Below, in pieces: positions 32,814 to 43,882 of a DNA stretch of 64,000 nucleotides (the first letter of the stretch is position 1; each line of letters begins with the position of its first letter). The stretch covers positions 1 to 64,000 of the forward strand of contig JANTQF010000110.1 of the NCBI GenBank assembly GCA_032988165.1, written 5' to 3'. The notes beneath the pieces are model-generated. The model did not search any database, was not told where the DNA came from, and saw only the letters and a list, made by a program, of their open reading frames with translations. The stretch is from Emmonsiellopsis sp. PD_33 (taxonomy: Eukaryota > Ascomycota > Eurotiomycetes > Onygenales > Ajellomycetaceae). Both the position numbers and the translations under genes were made by a program.

Positions 32814-33505
32814 ATGGTGAGCAGATATCCAATTCACTCCCCTCACCTCCCAGCCCCCCTCTTTAACACTTTCCCTCCCCTCCGCGCGTCTGTCAATATT
32901 CACTCCCCGATCAACAAGCTAACAAAACCCACCCTCCAATTCCGGACACATATATAGACCGCCCTCTTCAACTTCCAGTCTCTCCTCCTCGTCATCCTCC
33001 TCATCATCTGCACAAGCACATATGCGCACTCGATAATGCCCGGGATCATGGACCGGAATCGGAATGGGTATGGAAACAGTCAAAATCCCTATTCCCACAC
33101 CCCTGCGCCCTCAGCACATATACAACCCCCTTGGCTAGCTCGTAGGAAGTCAAGAAGGAAAGGGGGGGGGGGCAAGGGCAGGGATGCAGTGAATCCCACT
33201 CAAACGGCATCAGATACACACCCAGCTAACTAAGGGACTTTTCTTTTCTTTCATGTAAACAGGTTCTTCGGCATATTCTGGAAATGCGCACGGGTGGGGG
33301 AGCGGTTAAGTCCGTATGTTAGTTTGTGTTGTCTGGCGATGGCTGTAAGTGGTTTTTTTGTTTCCTTTTTGTTTCCTTTGGGAGGGGGCTGGGGATTGTT
33401 CTTGGTTTTTAGTAGCTTTCTTTCTTTCCTTCTTTCTTCTTTTTGTGGTTTGTGATATTAACCCGGTTCTATATGTTATAGATCTCGCTATTCCTTGGAC
33501 AGTAG
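32814..33505 (+). CDS. KSH1: KISH protein (Ksh1/TMEM167), secretory pathway
   Basis: Four exons, 32814..32816, 32958..33067, 33263..33344 and 33482..33505, encode exactly 72 residues, the length of human TMEM167A. Exon 1 is the ATG alone, followed at once by GTGAGC. The protein reads M-TALFNFQSLLLVILLIIC (a membrane helix), then IMPGIMDRNRNG, FFGIFWKCARVGERLSPYV, then a second membrane segment VSLCCLAMA and ends ISLFLGQ. Every piece matches the very conserved KISH family, needed early in the secretory pathway (Golgi). The four-exon layout and tiny size hide it from ORF scans. It is divergent from TAF13. Confidence 0.95.
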
Positions 33506-33938
33506 TGTGGTTGCTTGTGTGGTGGCGGTGGGGTAAAATAGACAGTATGGAGGTTTGAGGAGGTCATATTTGCTTTCTTTTTTGTTCTTCTTTTACCTTC
33601 TTGTTTGTGAAAGGAAGGAATGCATGGCGTTGGGTGTTTTGTGTTTCCTATTTATTTATATGGCTGCCTTGCCTGGGATTAGGAAATTTTCAGAACATGA
33701 TACATAAATAAATAATCGATGATGGTGTTTTTATTTTGGTAAATCTTTTTTCGCGGTGGAGAGATACACGGTGCCCTGATATCAACATATCCATTGGAAA
33801 GTGTCAAATCATGAAATCATTTCTATATTAATAATACAAAACTCCAATATTATCTACAAGGAAATGTAAACCTGATATAAAATACATACATATGCGTAAA
33901 TCTCCAACGCTATTCAGGGGGGGGGGGTATCAGTTCAG
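33506..33938. other. Convergent intergenic region, 3' flanks
   Basis: AT-rich 3' UTR sequence of KISH and of the PPR gene, with a G-run near 33910-33918. No gene. Confidence 0.5.
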
Positions 33939-36479
33939 TCACGAAGGCGCGCGCGGCTCAGCAATCCAAGGACCGGCATCGTCATCGGCATCGAAATCAA
34001 CATCGACGCCAACACTCTCCTCACCACGCTCTTGTCCATCACTACCATCCATATGCGCCTCCAGCTTATCACACAGAGCGAACAACACATCGCGCCGCTT
34101 TATATCCCCGACAGCCTTTATGGTATGCTCGTTGGGAACACAATCATCGTTCACCATAGCCTGCACTGCAGCCGCCGTCTCTCGCAGCATTTGATGAGAG
34201 GCAAAGCCATGGATTGCCGTGGTCCAGGTTACATGGTTAAACTTGATGCCTTGCTTTTGCATTATCGCCTGAACCCGTTCCGCGGCCTCGGGTTGCCCCT
34301 CGTAGATAAATGCGCTGAGGAATATGGTCCAAGTCTGGGCTGTGGGCCTCGCCTGGATGAGCGGCCGGTTGCCCTCTGCTTTTAGAACTGCTGTGTCGGG
34401 CAGTGGTTGGAGCATGGTATCCAATACCATCGCGCAGTTTTGTATTCTCAGCCCCGGATACTGGAGGAACGCCATGAGGAACACGTTATAGATATAGTCC
34501 GATTCCGCCAGTGGGCTGATAGACGGATGTCCTTCGCGACACAATTGCACGAACCGATCGAAGACCTTGCAGACCGCGCTAGGACGCGTGTGCAGTCTCA
34601 AGAATGCGGCGATCATGATGACGAGGGCATGAGGCGATGGCTGGGTTGCTGTGGAAAGGGTGGATGGTTGCTGGGAAGATAAGCCTAGATCCACAAGAGG
34701 CGCAATGTCATGTGTTCTCTGATAGACTCGCAACATTCGTCCAACGATAGTGGAATTTTTTTCGTTGGTATTGCCCGTCTCCGAGGAAAGCGCGTATAAA
34801 AGATGTAGGACTTTGCTGGTGACGTGGTGATTTTTCCAGAGGGATTCGTCGGCTTCGATCTCCCGCAGCACTATGCCAAAATGGTGCACATCGCGGCGAC
34901 GAAGGGCGTCTTCCAGAAGGCAGATATAAGTATATGAATCGGGTGTATACCCTTGCTCCCCTATCTGGCGCAAAGCGTCTGCCACTGCTTCGGGCATGTC
35001 GTGTTTCAATGCATTGTGGAAGGCTGCGTTCAGGAAATCGAGATTCGGCTTTACGCCGATGCGGAGAACTTGAGGGAAGACAGTAAAATGACGTATACCG
35101 TTACTTTCGGTCACATGTTCCAAAGTAAGTAGTTTGCAACAGTGTTGCATAATTTTCGGATGGGAGAAAATATTGGGCGTAGGAGAGTATTGGAGTAGCC
35201 GTAGGGCACGGATCGCATTGTCGACGTCGCGTTGTCTCGTAAAGAAGGCCATGAAGTATACTACCGTCCCAACTGGTACGCTAATATTTTGCTTAACAAC
35301 TTCGGACAAAACGAAGCGCACAAACTGTGGCGTGCTTCGCTTGAGAAGTCGGCGGATTGCACGGCAAAAATTTGAGCCAAGTGACGATTGGGTGGGCTTA
35401 AGGCACTCGTAGAGGATAGTCTCGTAGCGCTGCTTGTGTTTTTTAGTCGACGTAAGACTGTCATAGTGAAATGCGTCAAGGTAAAGTAGGCAGTCCCAAG
35501 TCATGTTGACGGACCGAGACGGATAGTTATTCGTCGCCTCAATGAAGTCAAGGGCACTTCGCGGCGAATGTATTAAGCACCACAATGATATTATCGGCCA
35601 CCAGCCGCCTGCTTTGGCAGCATCGAGCTTGGCCCATCTCGCCCGCAACAAGGACACCTCAGTTGATTGCCGCCTTACTTCATGGAACCAGTCCAGTGCT
35701 AGTCCAGCCTTCCATCTGTCTAATTTCATCATGGACCAAACTGAATATTCTTCACCCTCGTTCCACTGGGCTTGCCAAAGAGTTGAGAAATTGGAATCCC
35801 AGGGCGGGTGGACTCGTCTCGTAGGATAAAGCGTTCGGGATCTCAATGCGAATTCCCATACATGCGCCAAATGTGGCGAACTGCGGCGGCGAGCTGCGAC
35901 GCTCTTTCTTATCGAATTGTGGATGTTCCAACATTCTAACGCCTTAGAAGGTGGAGGTGGACGAGGCTTCTGCACCGAACGCGGGGGACATGCATGTTTG
36001 CCTTTCGCTGATAACGTGGAAGATTTTCTCGCTTCATTGATGATCCTGTCATTCCCGCCAGCAATTTCCGTATTTCCTTCAAGTGCGTGGGCTGGGTGTA
36101 TCGGTCCTTTATACGTTTCGGTAACAGAAGCGGGACTGGAGGAATATTGTCTGGTTCGGATAGAAAAGTCGCACAAGTAGGAAGGGATAGAATTGGTCAG
36201 GGATTGCGTTCGAATTTGGAAAGGGGGCTGTTGGCGAAGGTTGAGAGCGCAATGGGATCGGGGAGTGAATCTATATGATGCAGTGGAGGGCGTGCGGATG
36301 GGTCCAGGCAGGCTCCCGGAGCGGCCATGGTGTAGAGTGATGGCAGATAAAGGACGAGTCGTCAATCGAGTCTGGTGCAAGATCTTGCGGCGAAAAGGAG
36401 TGTGTCTAGTGCTCATATGTCTGCCGGTAACCTCGCAACGGCGCTCGCAGTTGGAGACACTGCATGGGCGAGCGAACAT
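33939..36479 (-). CDS. Pentatricopeptide-repeat protein, probably mitochondrial
   Basis: A single exon of 846 residues. The N-terminus is rich in Arg, Ser and Thr and poor in acidic residues over the first 60 positions, as in mitochondrial presequences. Helical repeats of the PPR type are clearest in the second half: GYTPDSYTYICLLEDALRR (around residue 515), an AQTWTIFLSAFIYEGQPEAA unit (about 730), IKFNHVTWTTAIHGFASHQ (about 765) and VPNEHTIKAVGD. These proteins bind organellar RNA, one base per repeat, and act in mitochondrial mRNA processing, stability or translation; fungal members are often specific to one transcript. I cannot name a yeast orthologue; filamentous fungi have several of this type. 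The start at 36479 is the first Met of the frame; MSTRHTPFRR at residue 22 is an alternative. Confidence 0.85.
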   Translation of the reverse strand: MFARPCSVSNCERRCEVTGRHMSTRHTPFRRKILHQTRLTTRPLSAITLHHGRSGSLPGPIRTPSTASYRFTPRSHCALNLRQQPPFQIRTQSLTNSIPSYLCDFSIRTRQYSSSPASVTETYKGPIHPAHALEGNTEIAGGNDRIINEARKSSTLSAKGKHACPPRSVQKPRPPPPSKALECWNIHNSIRKSVAARRRSSPHLAHVWEFALRSRTLYPTRRVHPPWDSNFSTLWQAQWNEGEEYSVWSMMKLDRWKAGLALDWFHEVRRQSTEVSLLRARWAKLDAAKAGGWWPIISLWCLIHSPRSALDFIEATNNYPSRSVNMTWDCLLYLDAFHYDSLTSTKKHKQRYETILYECLKPTQSSLGSNFCRAIRRLLKRSTPQFVRFVLSEVVKQNISVPVGTVVYFMAFFTRQRDVDNAIRALRLLQYSPTPNIFSHPKIMQHCCKLLTLEHVTESNGIRHFTVFPQVLRIGVKPNLDFLNAAFHNALKHDMPEAVADALRQIGEQGYTPDSYTYICLLEDALRRRDVHHFGIVLREIEADESLWKNHHVTSKVLHLLYALSSETGNTNEKNSTIVGRMLRVYQRTHDIAPLVDLGLSSQQPSTLSTATQPSPHALVIMIAAFLRLHTRPSAVCKVFDRFVQLCREGHPSISPLAESDYIYNVFLMAFLQYPGLRIQNCAMVLDTMLQPLPDTAVLKAEGNRPLIQARPTAQTWTIFLSAFIYEGQPEAAERVQAIMQKQGIKFNHVTWTTAIHGFASHQMLRETAAAVQAMVNDDCVPNEHTIKAVGDIKRRDVLFALCDKLEAHMDGSDGQERGEESVGVDVDFDADDDAGPWIAEPRAPS

Positions 36480-36833
36480 ACAGGGACCGAATCATAGAGA
36501 GCGAGGGGGAAAATATACGGCGCGAGCGTGTATCCAACTCACATGGCTTATCAATGGCGCAATGCTGGAGAATGGATGCCCTGGTGAACGACCTCGAGAG
36601 GAGCGAAGAACGGGGGTTGGATGTCCTGAAGTCGGGATGTTCGAGATAAAATTCGCGGCTACTTTTTGGTGTGGCTCAACGCTAGCCAGCTGTGGCTAGT
36701 GTATGTGGCTGAACCTTATTCCGATACGAAAGCTCATGCGGCCATTTCAACCCGACATCCCAGCATATTTCACAAACATCTTAGAGATCTAGCACATTAC
36801 TGCCTCCATTGCTGCTCTCTGCCAACGACAGAC
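36480..36833. promoter_or_regulatory. Divergent promoter of the PPR and Cwf18 genes
   Basis: 354 bases between two outward-facing start codons. Contains GC-balanced sequence with no recognisable element. Plus-strand ORF noise here is not coding. Confidence 0.45.
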
Positions 36834-37457
36834 ATGGCCTCCACACATACCACACTCGATGCCGCGTCGACAGACCGCAAAGCCCGCCTGGCCAAGCTCG
36901 CATCCCTCAAACGCAAGCAGCCAGAGCCCGAATCCTCAGAACAACATGGCTCCCACCAACCCAACGCAAAAGAATCATCCCCCGACACCACATTAAAATA
37001 CCTCTCAGGGCGAAACTACGACCCAGAAACCCGGGGCCCAAAACTTGGCTTCGAACATGCGCCAATAGATGGAGAAACAACACTGGAAGAACAGGCCTCG
37101 AAAATCGCGATATCAACCGCCCAAGCAGCAAAGGAGGATGAGGAGGCCGACAGACCGATCGATTTGTTCAAGCTTCAGCCTAAGAAACCAAATTGGGACT
37201 TGAAGCGGGACTTGGATGAGAAGATGAAGGTTGTCAATGTGCGGACAGAGAATGCGATTGCGCGACTGGTTCGGGAGCGGATACAGAATGCGCAAAAGGC
37301 GGCGAAGGAGAAGAAACCGGATGGTGGGGCGGCTGATGAGGATGGTGAGGGGGTCGGGATGGAGGGGGAGATGCTCGTTGAAGGAGTACACTCGAGGGAA
37401 AGAGAAGAGGCTGAGGATGAGCGGAGGGAACGGGAAGAAGAGGCCGAGATGAGCTGA
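36834..37457 (+). CDS. cwf18: Pre-mRNA splicing factor Cwf18 (CCDC12)
   Basis: A single exon of 207 residues starting at MASTHT; the frame is open further upstream to 36666 but the leader part is not protein-like. The protein holds the cwf18 domain: RKARLAKLASLKRKQ near residue 15-30, LKYLSGRNYDPETRGPKLGF (50-70), then DLFKLQPKKPNWDLKRDLDE (about 110-130) and ENAIARLVRERIQ, which are the family's hallmark blocks. Human CCDC12 and fission yeast Cwf18 are parts of the activated spliceosome (Bact), helping to hold the Prp19-related complex. The C-terminus is an acidic-basic coiled-coil tail (EREEAEDERREREEEAE). Lies near another RNA-processing gene, the zinc-knuckle/SR-type protein. Confidence 0.93.
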   Translation: MASTHTTLDAASTDRKARLAKLASLKRKQPEPESSEQHGSHQPNAKESSPDTTLKYLSGRNYDPETRGPKLGFEHAPIDGETTLEEQASKIAISTAQAAKEDEEADRPIDLFKLQPKKPNWDLKRDLDEKMKVVNVRTENAIARLVRERIQNAQKAAKEKKPDGGAADEDGEGVGMEGEMLVEGVHSREREEAEDERREREEEAEMS

Positions 37458-37726
37458 TGCAACTGTTGCTGGTCTACCTTTAGCATTCTGGGAGTTTTTG
37501 TATGGGTATGGCATGGCGTAACGGTTCAGAGCATTTAACAATGTTGGTTTTCCCCGGCTTATTGGGCTGCTAGGGGTTTATTTTGTTTTATTGAATTCTT
37601 TCGTCGAGATATGGCATGAACTGATAAGCGGAACTGGAATTAAAGCTAGTATAAGACTATGCGTGCATGGAAATGATCGCTCCCGCAGTGAAAAATATTA
37701 AGGTGTTTGAAGTACATTATGTTCCT

Positions 37727-38770
37727 TTACCGATTCATATTCATTGCCTGGGTTAGGGCCAGGCGTTTGCTGAACGGACTTAAGCTTCGTTCCTTTCGCG
37801 GCGGCGGGCTTTGCGGCCGCTCTCTAGCCCCATTGTAAGTTGGTTCATGTGGCCGGCCCCTTGGTGGACTACCTCTTGTTCCCTGCCTTGGTTCCGGGCT
37901 GCGTGCACGACCGGGATGTCCACGTCCAGGGTATTGACGCCTATTGGGAGACCTTGGGGTCAGTGACCTTCTCTGTTTTGCAATGGAACTTCTGTCCATG
38001 CTTTCGCTTCTCGATCTGTTCCTCCAACTGCCGCGTCTGTCTGAGTCACGGTGTCGACCTCGTGCACTAGGACTGCGAGACTTTCGTCTCCGGCGGGTGT
38101 TACGGTCCAGTGCTTTCGAAGGAGCGCCTCGTCTTTCGACAGAGGATGCGGTGATGTTGGAGCGGTCTGATAGACTGTCACTCATCTTCCGCTTGCGCTC
38201 TCTGGACCTGTACGGCGATCGTGATATATCGCGTTTCCGTCTGGGTGATTGAGACCAGGATCGATTCGTTGAAATGGTCGAAACAGAGCTGGAGGAGTAC
38301 GCGGGCGAAGCGGACCTCGCGCGCTTTCTGGAATGCGATCGAATGGGTTCATCGTCTCTCTCATCTACTGCCTCTCGTTTGCGACCTCGCTCGCTCTCTC
38401 TCAATGCTAGTTGCTCATCGGCCACTCCTTTGCTGCAATAAAAGCATGTTAATGTGTAGTCCAAGACGCGCGGGTAGGGGTAGAACATACGTTCGCAACA
38501 GATCATTGGGCACATCACTCATTAATTTTGGGGCAAGCTTTGGGTTCGCTAACTGCTGTGATCTCGACGGACGGGAGGTATAGGGTCGTTCCTGGGCAGA
38601 GGCCTTGCACTCGTAGCTGTAGTGCCGTGCTCGTCTGTTAGCCAGAAGGTTCACGGGATAATCACAAGACTGGAAGCGGACTTATCTCTCTTTAGACACT
38701 TTTGGCAAAGAGTAGTAGGAGTTGCTTTTGACGTCGGCTTCAAGCCGGGGACATTGCGATATCGATTCAT
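37727..38770 (-). CDS. Zinc-knuckle, Arg/Ser-rich protein (ZCCHC10-like)
   Basis: Three exons are proposed: 38770..38682, 38634..38491 and 38432..37727, giving 312 residues. Exon 1 ends LCQKCLKRDK and exon 2 carries HYSYECKASAQERPYTSRPS, so together they rebuild the CCHC knuckle and the conserved RPSRSQQLANPKLAPKL block of the ZCCHC10-like family. Exon 3 begins KGVADEQLALRESERGRKRE and continues as a long Arg/Ser domain with many SR, RS and SP dipeptides, typical of splicing-linked proteins. The first intron is doubtful: only GTCCGC at 38681 gives a proper GT..AG intron (47 bases) but it leaves eight residues between Cys and His of the knuckle instead of four or five. The site GAGATAAGT just before it looks like a donor that lost its G. 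Family call is good, exon 1 to 2 junction uncertain. Confidence 0.78.
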
Positions 38771-39592
38771 CGCATAACGGAGGAAAGGCCCGATTGATAG
38801 AGGACAGTGGGCCTAGTGAGGCGTGAATCCGGGTGTTGATATGTCCGTGGTATTGCGCGTTGTCGTCGAACCGCAATCACAGGGCGGGTCTGGGAGGAAG
38901 AAGAAAGAAAGCCTGGCTGTTTTCTGTTCTTCGGCAGCGGCCATCGACCGGATCCGTGATGATGCACCTGGACCATGGCGGTTGCCGCGGGCGACTGGCG
39001 CTTGCGGCTCGGCATAGACGCGCGGCAACGGCTGACAAAGACACCTCGCTGCTCGCCGTGCACAGAATCCCCACAGAGATCTCCCGCTCAACAGCCCACC
39101 GCAATCCCACTCCCTGTCTGCTACGGACGAGCCCGCCCGTGTTGTCTAGCCAGGCGTCCATCTCGTCTGTCCCCGCGCGATATCTCCGTGCTGTCTGCTC
39201 GTGAGCTCTTTGGCCAGCTTGCTCCCGGCTGTGCGTTGCCCTGCGGCATCAAACTTCTGCTTTGACGCCAGGAAGGAGCCTCGTCGCACATCTCCCTGTG
39301 AATCTGCTCCAGCTCGTCGCTGAAAACACCCATTGATCCTTAGAGGGCTTTATCATGTCCTCTGCGCCCTGACTTTTACTCTAATTCCTTGTGGCAGCCC
39401 TCTTCTTCATACTTTTCCTATGGCGAACTTCCTTACCCAGAGACATGTCGCCCATCTTTTCGGACTTGTGTGAACCGGGATTTCCTTGTGACATTGCCTC
39501 TGTGCGATCTTAGCTCTCGATATTTCCACCGGGCTGCGTTGATAATTTTCAAAACTACTTCTTGATTTCGTGCCCTTTGGCTCCATACTGCG
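38771..39592. promoter_or_regulatory. Divergent promoter between the zinc-knuckle and R3H-SUZ genes
   Basis: About 820 bases with overlapping open frames on both strands, GC-rich in 38800-39250. These frames lack family resemblance and look like chance ORFs in GC-rich leader DNA. Long 5' UTRs are likely. Confidence 0.45.
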
Positions 39593-42184
39593 ATGGCCCC
39601 CACCGCATCCCAATCAGAGCGGGAGCGCCTTTCTTTCGCCAAGGTGTGTATAGACTACCATTGCTATCACTCCTGGGAACGAGAACTGACTGTTTTACTC
39701 TAGGTGGCTGCAATGCGCCTTCCTACCCAGCGACTACCAACTGAACAGTATGAAGATGCCCAAGGCTCCCCGGTGCCTACGCGAACCGATGAAGACCCGA
39801 ATGTTGCACGGGCGGCCCAACCAAGCCCGCCCAGTCAGGAAGCCTCCCAGGATATAGACGACAGGAGAGATATAGAAACCTTAGACAAATCCGTCCAAGA
39901 TCTCGACATAAATTCTCACAAGCAGCGTGGCGGAACGCCAGAGTCTTCTGGTGACGGGCGAGACGATGGCGCAATTAAGGGAGAAGGTTCATTTGAAGAC
40001 GACCAAACACACCTATCAAATTCTTCTACGAAGCCGACTAGCTTTGACTCCAAGAGTATGGCGTCTGTGACGACCTTTGCGATGGACGAGAAGGAATCGC
40101 TACGCCCAGACGATAGCGCGAGTGTGCAGGCTGCGGAAGAGGATGACTCCTTTTCGGGACCCGCTTCAGGAGCGCCTAATTCTCAGGTCGGCTCGGAAGC
40201 GGGTGCACGCCTGTACCAGATAGTTACCTCTGAACGCGTGCCCAGCAGAGCACGTCTCAATAACTCTGGCTTGCCCGAAACTATTTCCTCCAACGGCCAA
40301 AGCGAGCAGAGTCTCCATGGTTTCCCCAAGGATCCGGACGAGAAATTGCTGGAGGCGATGAACTCCCCGAAAGATCGGCTATTAATACTCCAGCTGGAAG
40401 AGAAAATAATAGCATTCATTAAAGACTCCAAGTAAGTGTAATCGATCGTTGAACGGCTTCCAACACAGTGCTAACGTCTGCCTTAGTGAGCAATCCTTGG
40501 AACTACCTCCTTGCAATGCCTTTGGTCGGCTGCTTGCACATAAGCTCGGAGATTACTATCATTTAACTCATTTTGTTGACAATAATGTGACATCTGTTCG
40601 GCTTCACAGAACTCCATGGTGCAGATTGTGAGTTACATGTTCACTGCGGTCCAGTGTGAATGGTTACTAATTTCAACTAGGCCAACCCCACTGTCTATGA
40701 TACAAGGACCCAATGCAAACAAAACTCCGCCCCCAAACGCGCCAGCGATGAAAATCATGCGCCGAACAGGCCAGCCAGGAGAGAAAATCTCCGCTGGAGG
40801 GAGCACAGCACCAAGTTCTTCAGCGCCTTCTAAGGCCACATCTGATGCCGGTGCTGAAGGAAATAATGAGGAAGGCGTTGGATCGTCAGCTGGAGCTACT
40901 CCAGCAAAAGATCGTGCCACGCTGAGCCGAGAGGAACGCGAGGCAAAGTACCAAGAAGTACGAGAACGCATATTTAGGGATTTTCCGGAATCCAAGGCAT
41001 CCGACAACTCCAACAGCGGCGACCACAGCGCAAACATGTCTCGGTCAAACTCTGGTAGTGGCAAGAGGAAGGGCCACCGACAACGAACTCCGCACGACGA
41101 CAGCTTTGAAGCGAGATCACAGTTTAACGCATATTATGCGGGAGCCCCGTACTCAACTGCGCCAATTCACTATAATGGAATGATGCCCGATGGGGCGTTC
41201 GCTGCTCAAAACCAGTATCTAACATCACCATCTTCTCCTCCGTCAGCAAACTTCCCTCACGGCAACCAGGTTAGTCCTATGTACCAGCCACAAGGGAACA
41301 TGACTTCTGTCCCTCAGTATCCAGTGGGTGTACCACCTCATCTAAACCAGGGTAATTGGCAGCCTGGGCATATGCAGCAATCACCTCCCTATGCTGGATT
41401 TTCGCCTATTAACCAGCTTCCCCCGATGGTTTCCCAACAGTGTTCGACTAGATCCTCCCCTGGAATGAATTCGTATGCTGCCCCCAACAATATGCAGTTC
41501 CAACAGAATCCCTCGACATGGAATCAACCACAGTACTCGTCCGCTTATTCCCCAGCGCCCGCCCAACGGAACCAGCCTGTTCAGTGGCCAAATTACCCTC
41601 AAGCGATGAACCCTAGTCAGGTGGCTTATCCCTATGGTCAGGTTCCAAATCAATCGTTCCCGCCAAACAGCCCAGGCCAGCATCCTCTTCCAGGCAGTTT
41701 TTCTCGTTCCCCATTCAACCCGCAAACAAGGTCGTTTGTGCCTGGAAGTAACTCCCAACCTCGATTTCCTACAAACACCTCACAACCGACGATGGGTGGA
41801 GCCTATTTGAACCCCCAGTATCCACAGTCAGTATCATGGCATGGTGGCCAGGACCACCCGAATCATTCCTCAAGCTACTCCGGGTCTCAAGGCAGCGTTA
41901 AAACATCTGCTCCGCCCACCTCCATGGTCCACTCCCCCAGTCATGGGGCGCCGGCTGGCACCCATGACTCGATAGCAAAATGGGGAACTCCATCTCATCT
42001 TCCGCCTAAGCCTCCACCATCCGAAATACCTTACGATTTCGAACTCAAAAACAAAACTCCCGCTTTACCTTCGCAACCCTTTCCCACTGTGCCAGCCTCA
42101 ACCCCTAAATCTGGCGGCCCTCTTGTGGTATCTGGGGGCATGGCGCACCAACGACCCCGTGGCAACATGACGACGGGCCTATAA
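39593..42184 (+). CDS. R3H and SUZ domain RNA-binding protein
   Basis: Four exons, 39593..39643, 39704..40431, 40487..40627 and 40681..42184, give 807 residues. After a disordered, acidic N-terminus comes the R3H domain, split over exons 2-4: EKIIAFIKDSN, then LELPPCNAFGRLLAHKLGDY (262-281 region) with the R-x-x-x-H core, and VTSVRLHRTPWCRLPTPL. The SUZ motif follows (MKIMRRTGQ near 330, and EREAKYQEVRERIFRDF near 400). The remaining 400 residues are low-complexity Pro/Gln/Asn/Tyr-rich, prion-like sequence. R3H plus SUZ is the layout of yeast Rbs1, Drosophila Encore and vertebrate R3HDM/ARPP21 proteins, which bind single-stranded RNA and affect mRNA fate. The third exon is only 47 codons, hidden from ORF scans. 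Confidence 0.92.
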
Positions 42185-43141
42185 TACACATTTTCCTGCT
42201 ACTTGGCTGCATGGTATGGTGAACATTGGAGTGATACCGGATTTAAAACTATCATGGTCATGGTGAGGCGGCGGCGGGGGGGCGTATCTGGGTAGCTTCT
42301 GGTTAATTTGGTGGCGGGAATTGACAAACATTAGCTTTGCAATCATCAATGGTTGGCGTCGTGTTTATATCCCTTTTTTTTTCATTCGAGTCATTCTCGC
42401 CGTGTGGCTCTCTGTCTCATTTCCTACGTCACACGGGGCCCTATTTAAACGGATTCTAGCGATGGAAGTTGTTTTCTTTTATCTGCTCGAAGGAGTCGGA
42501 GTGAAAGCAGATGTTTACATCAGTGTGTGGCTTTTTTCTCTCTCTTTGGTCTGCATGGATAATGGATAATGGGGTGGGTAGAAGAAGAAGCCCTTCCATT
42601 CCCCTTGTTTACCTACTAGACTTGTGTCCTTGATGATATCCAGATTATGTCCGTTTCCTATCGCCTCAAATCCTGCGGAGCTGCTGTCTAACTCTCTGTT
42701 TGGTCATATTTGCTTTTCTGTGACTAACTTCCCTTTTCTTAATTCCACATATTGTTATTGTTTGTCTGTTTTGTCACTTTTTGTTAGGGACTAGAAAGAA
42801 AGCATGAGATGAGAATAAATGGATTTAATTAGCCTTTTTTTTCTCCTGTTGGATGTGTTGGGCATGTTGGACAAGTTAGAAATCGCCCTCCCCACCCACC
42901 TTTGATATGATCATCCTCGAACGGTCGTCTGAGGGATACATCATAATAAGATGATTTGAAACTAATTCCTTTCTCCATAGTCTATATCAATAATATACAG
43001 TACAAATCGGACCAGTATCTCATACAAGCAGCCCATACGAAACCCAACCCAAGCTCATCAGACAAAGTAAAACAAACGACACAAAAAAAAATAACATAAT
43101 CCCCCCACAAAAGAAAAGAAAAGAAAAAGAGCCCCAACCAT
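42185..43141. other. Convergent intergenic region, about 1 kb
   Basis: 3' flanks of the R3H-SUZ and bL17m genes. T-rich tracts near 42370 and 42835, and an A/G-rich tract near 43085-43125. No gene. Confidence 0.5.
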
Positions 43142-43882
43142 CTAGTCAATCTCCTCCTCCCCCTCCCCCTTCTTCCTCCCCTCCCTCGCAATCCTCTCCA
43201 CCTCCCTCTCCAACTCCTTCTCCCCATCCTTCCTATACCTCGTCACCTTCTTCACATTCAACGCCGTAATCTGATTCAACCCCGCATTGCCCAGCGCGCG
43301 CTGCCGCGCCAGCGTGCGCGCGGTCATGGCGAAGCGCACGTCGCGCGGCCCGTCGACGAGCTGCAGGATGGCCGAGGGCGCTTGGTCGTCCTTTTTGGGC
43401 TCAACGCGGAGCACGCGGGTGTAGCCGCCTGGTCGGGTGAGGTAGCGGTCGCGGATGGGGCCGAAGAGTTTTTGCATTAGTTCGGGTTTCTAGGGGTGGG
43501 ATTGTTAGTTCGTGTTGGTTGGTTGGTTGGTTGGATGGGAGGAGGTAGATGGATAGATGGGGGCTTTGTGGTGTGGTGGCTCCATCTCCCTTCAAATGCC
43601 ACATGGTATGACGGAGGTCCCACAGGTCAAGAAGGGAATATATATATATATTCAAAAATCACATACAAAAAACACCGCCTGCGCGCTCTGTCGGCTTGCC
43701 ACCGTATTCTTCTTGCCCAATGTGATCAGCTTGTCCGCCATGCGTTGTGCCTCCTTGGCCTTGGGCCATGTCGTCGTGATCGCCTCGTGCTCGAAGAGCG
43801 ATGTGACCAGATTTCGAAGGAGGGCCTTTCGGTGCGCTGAGTCGCGGCCTAGATGGCGGTATTTCATGTGGCCGCCTGCCAT
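43142..43882 (-). CDS. MRPL8: Mitochondrial large-subunit ribosomal protein bL17m
   Basis: Two exons, 43882..43667 and 43489..43142, joined at phase 0, give 187 residues. The N-terminal 110 residues are bacterial L17-like: MAGGHMKYRHLGRDSAHRKA, with the LGR-x-xxHRKALLRNL motif, LFEHEAITTTWPKAKEAQRMADKLITLGKK (shortened: ITTTWPKAKEAQRMADKLI) and, after the splice, KLFGPIRDRY plus RPGGYTRVLRV. It belongs at the exit side of the mitochondrial 54S subunit and is the counterpart of yeast Mrpl8. The C-terminal 70 residues form the fungal extension ending in a charged KKGEGEEEID tail. Divergent from the Mic12 gene, also mitochondrial. Confidence 0.95.

Noticed and set aside
38767..39333. Several overlapping frames of 60-120 codons
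   Set aside because: All lie in the divergent promoter between the zinc-knuckle and R3H genes; no conserved motif and no splice logic.
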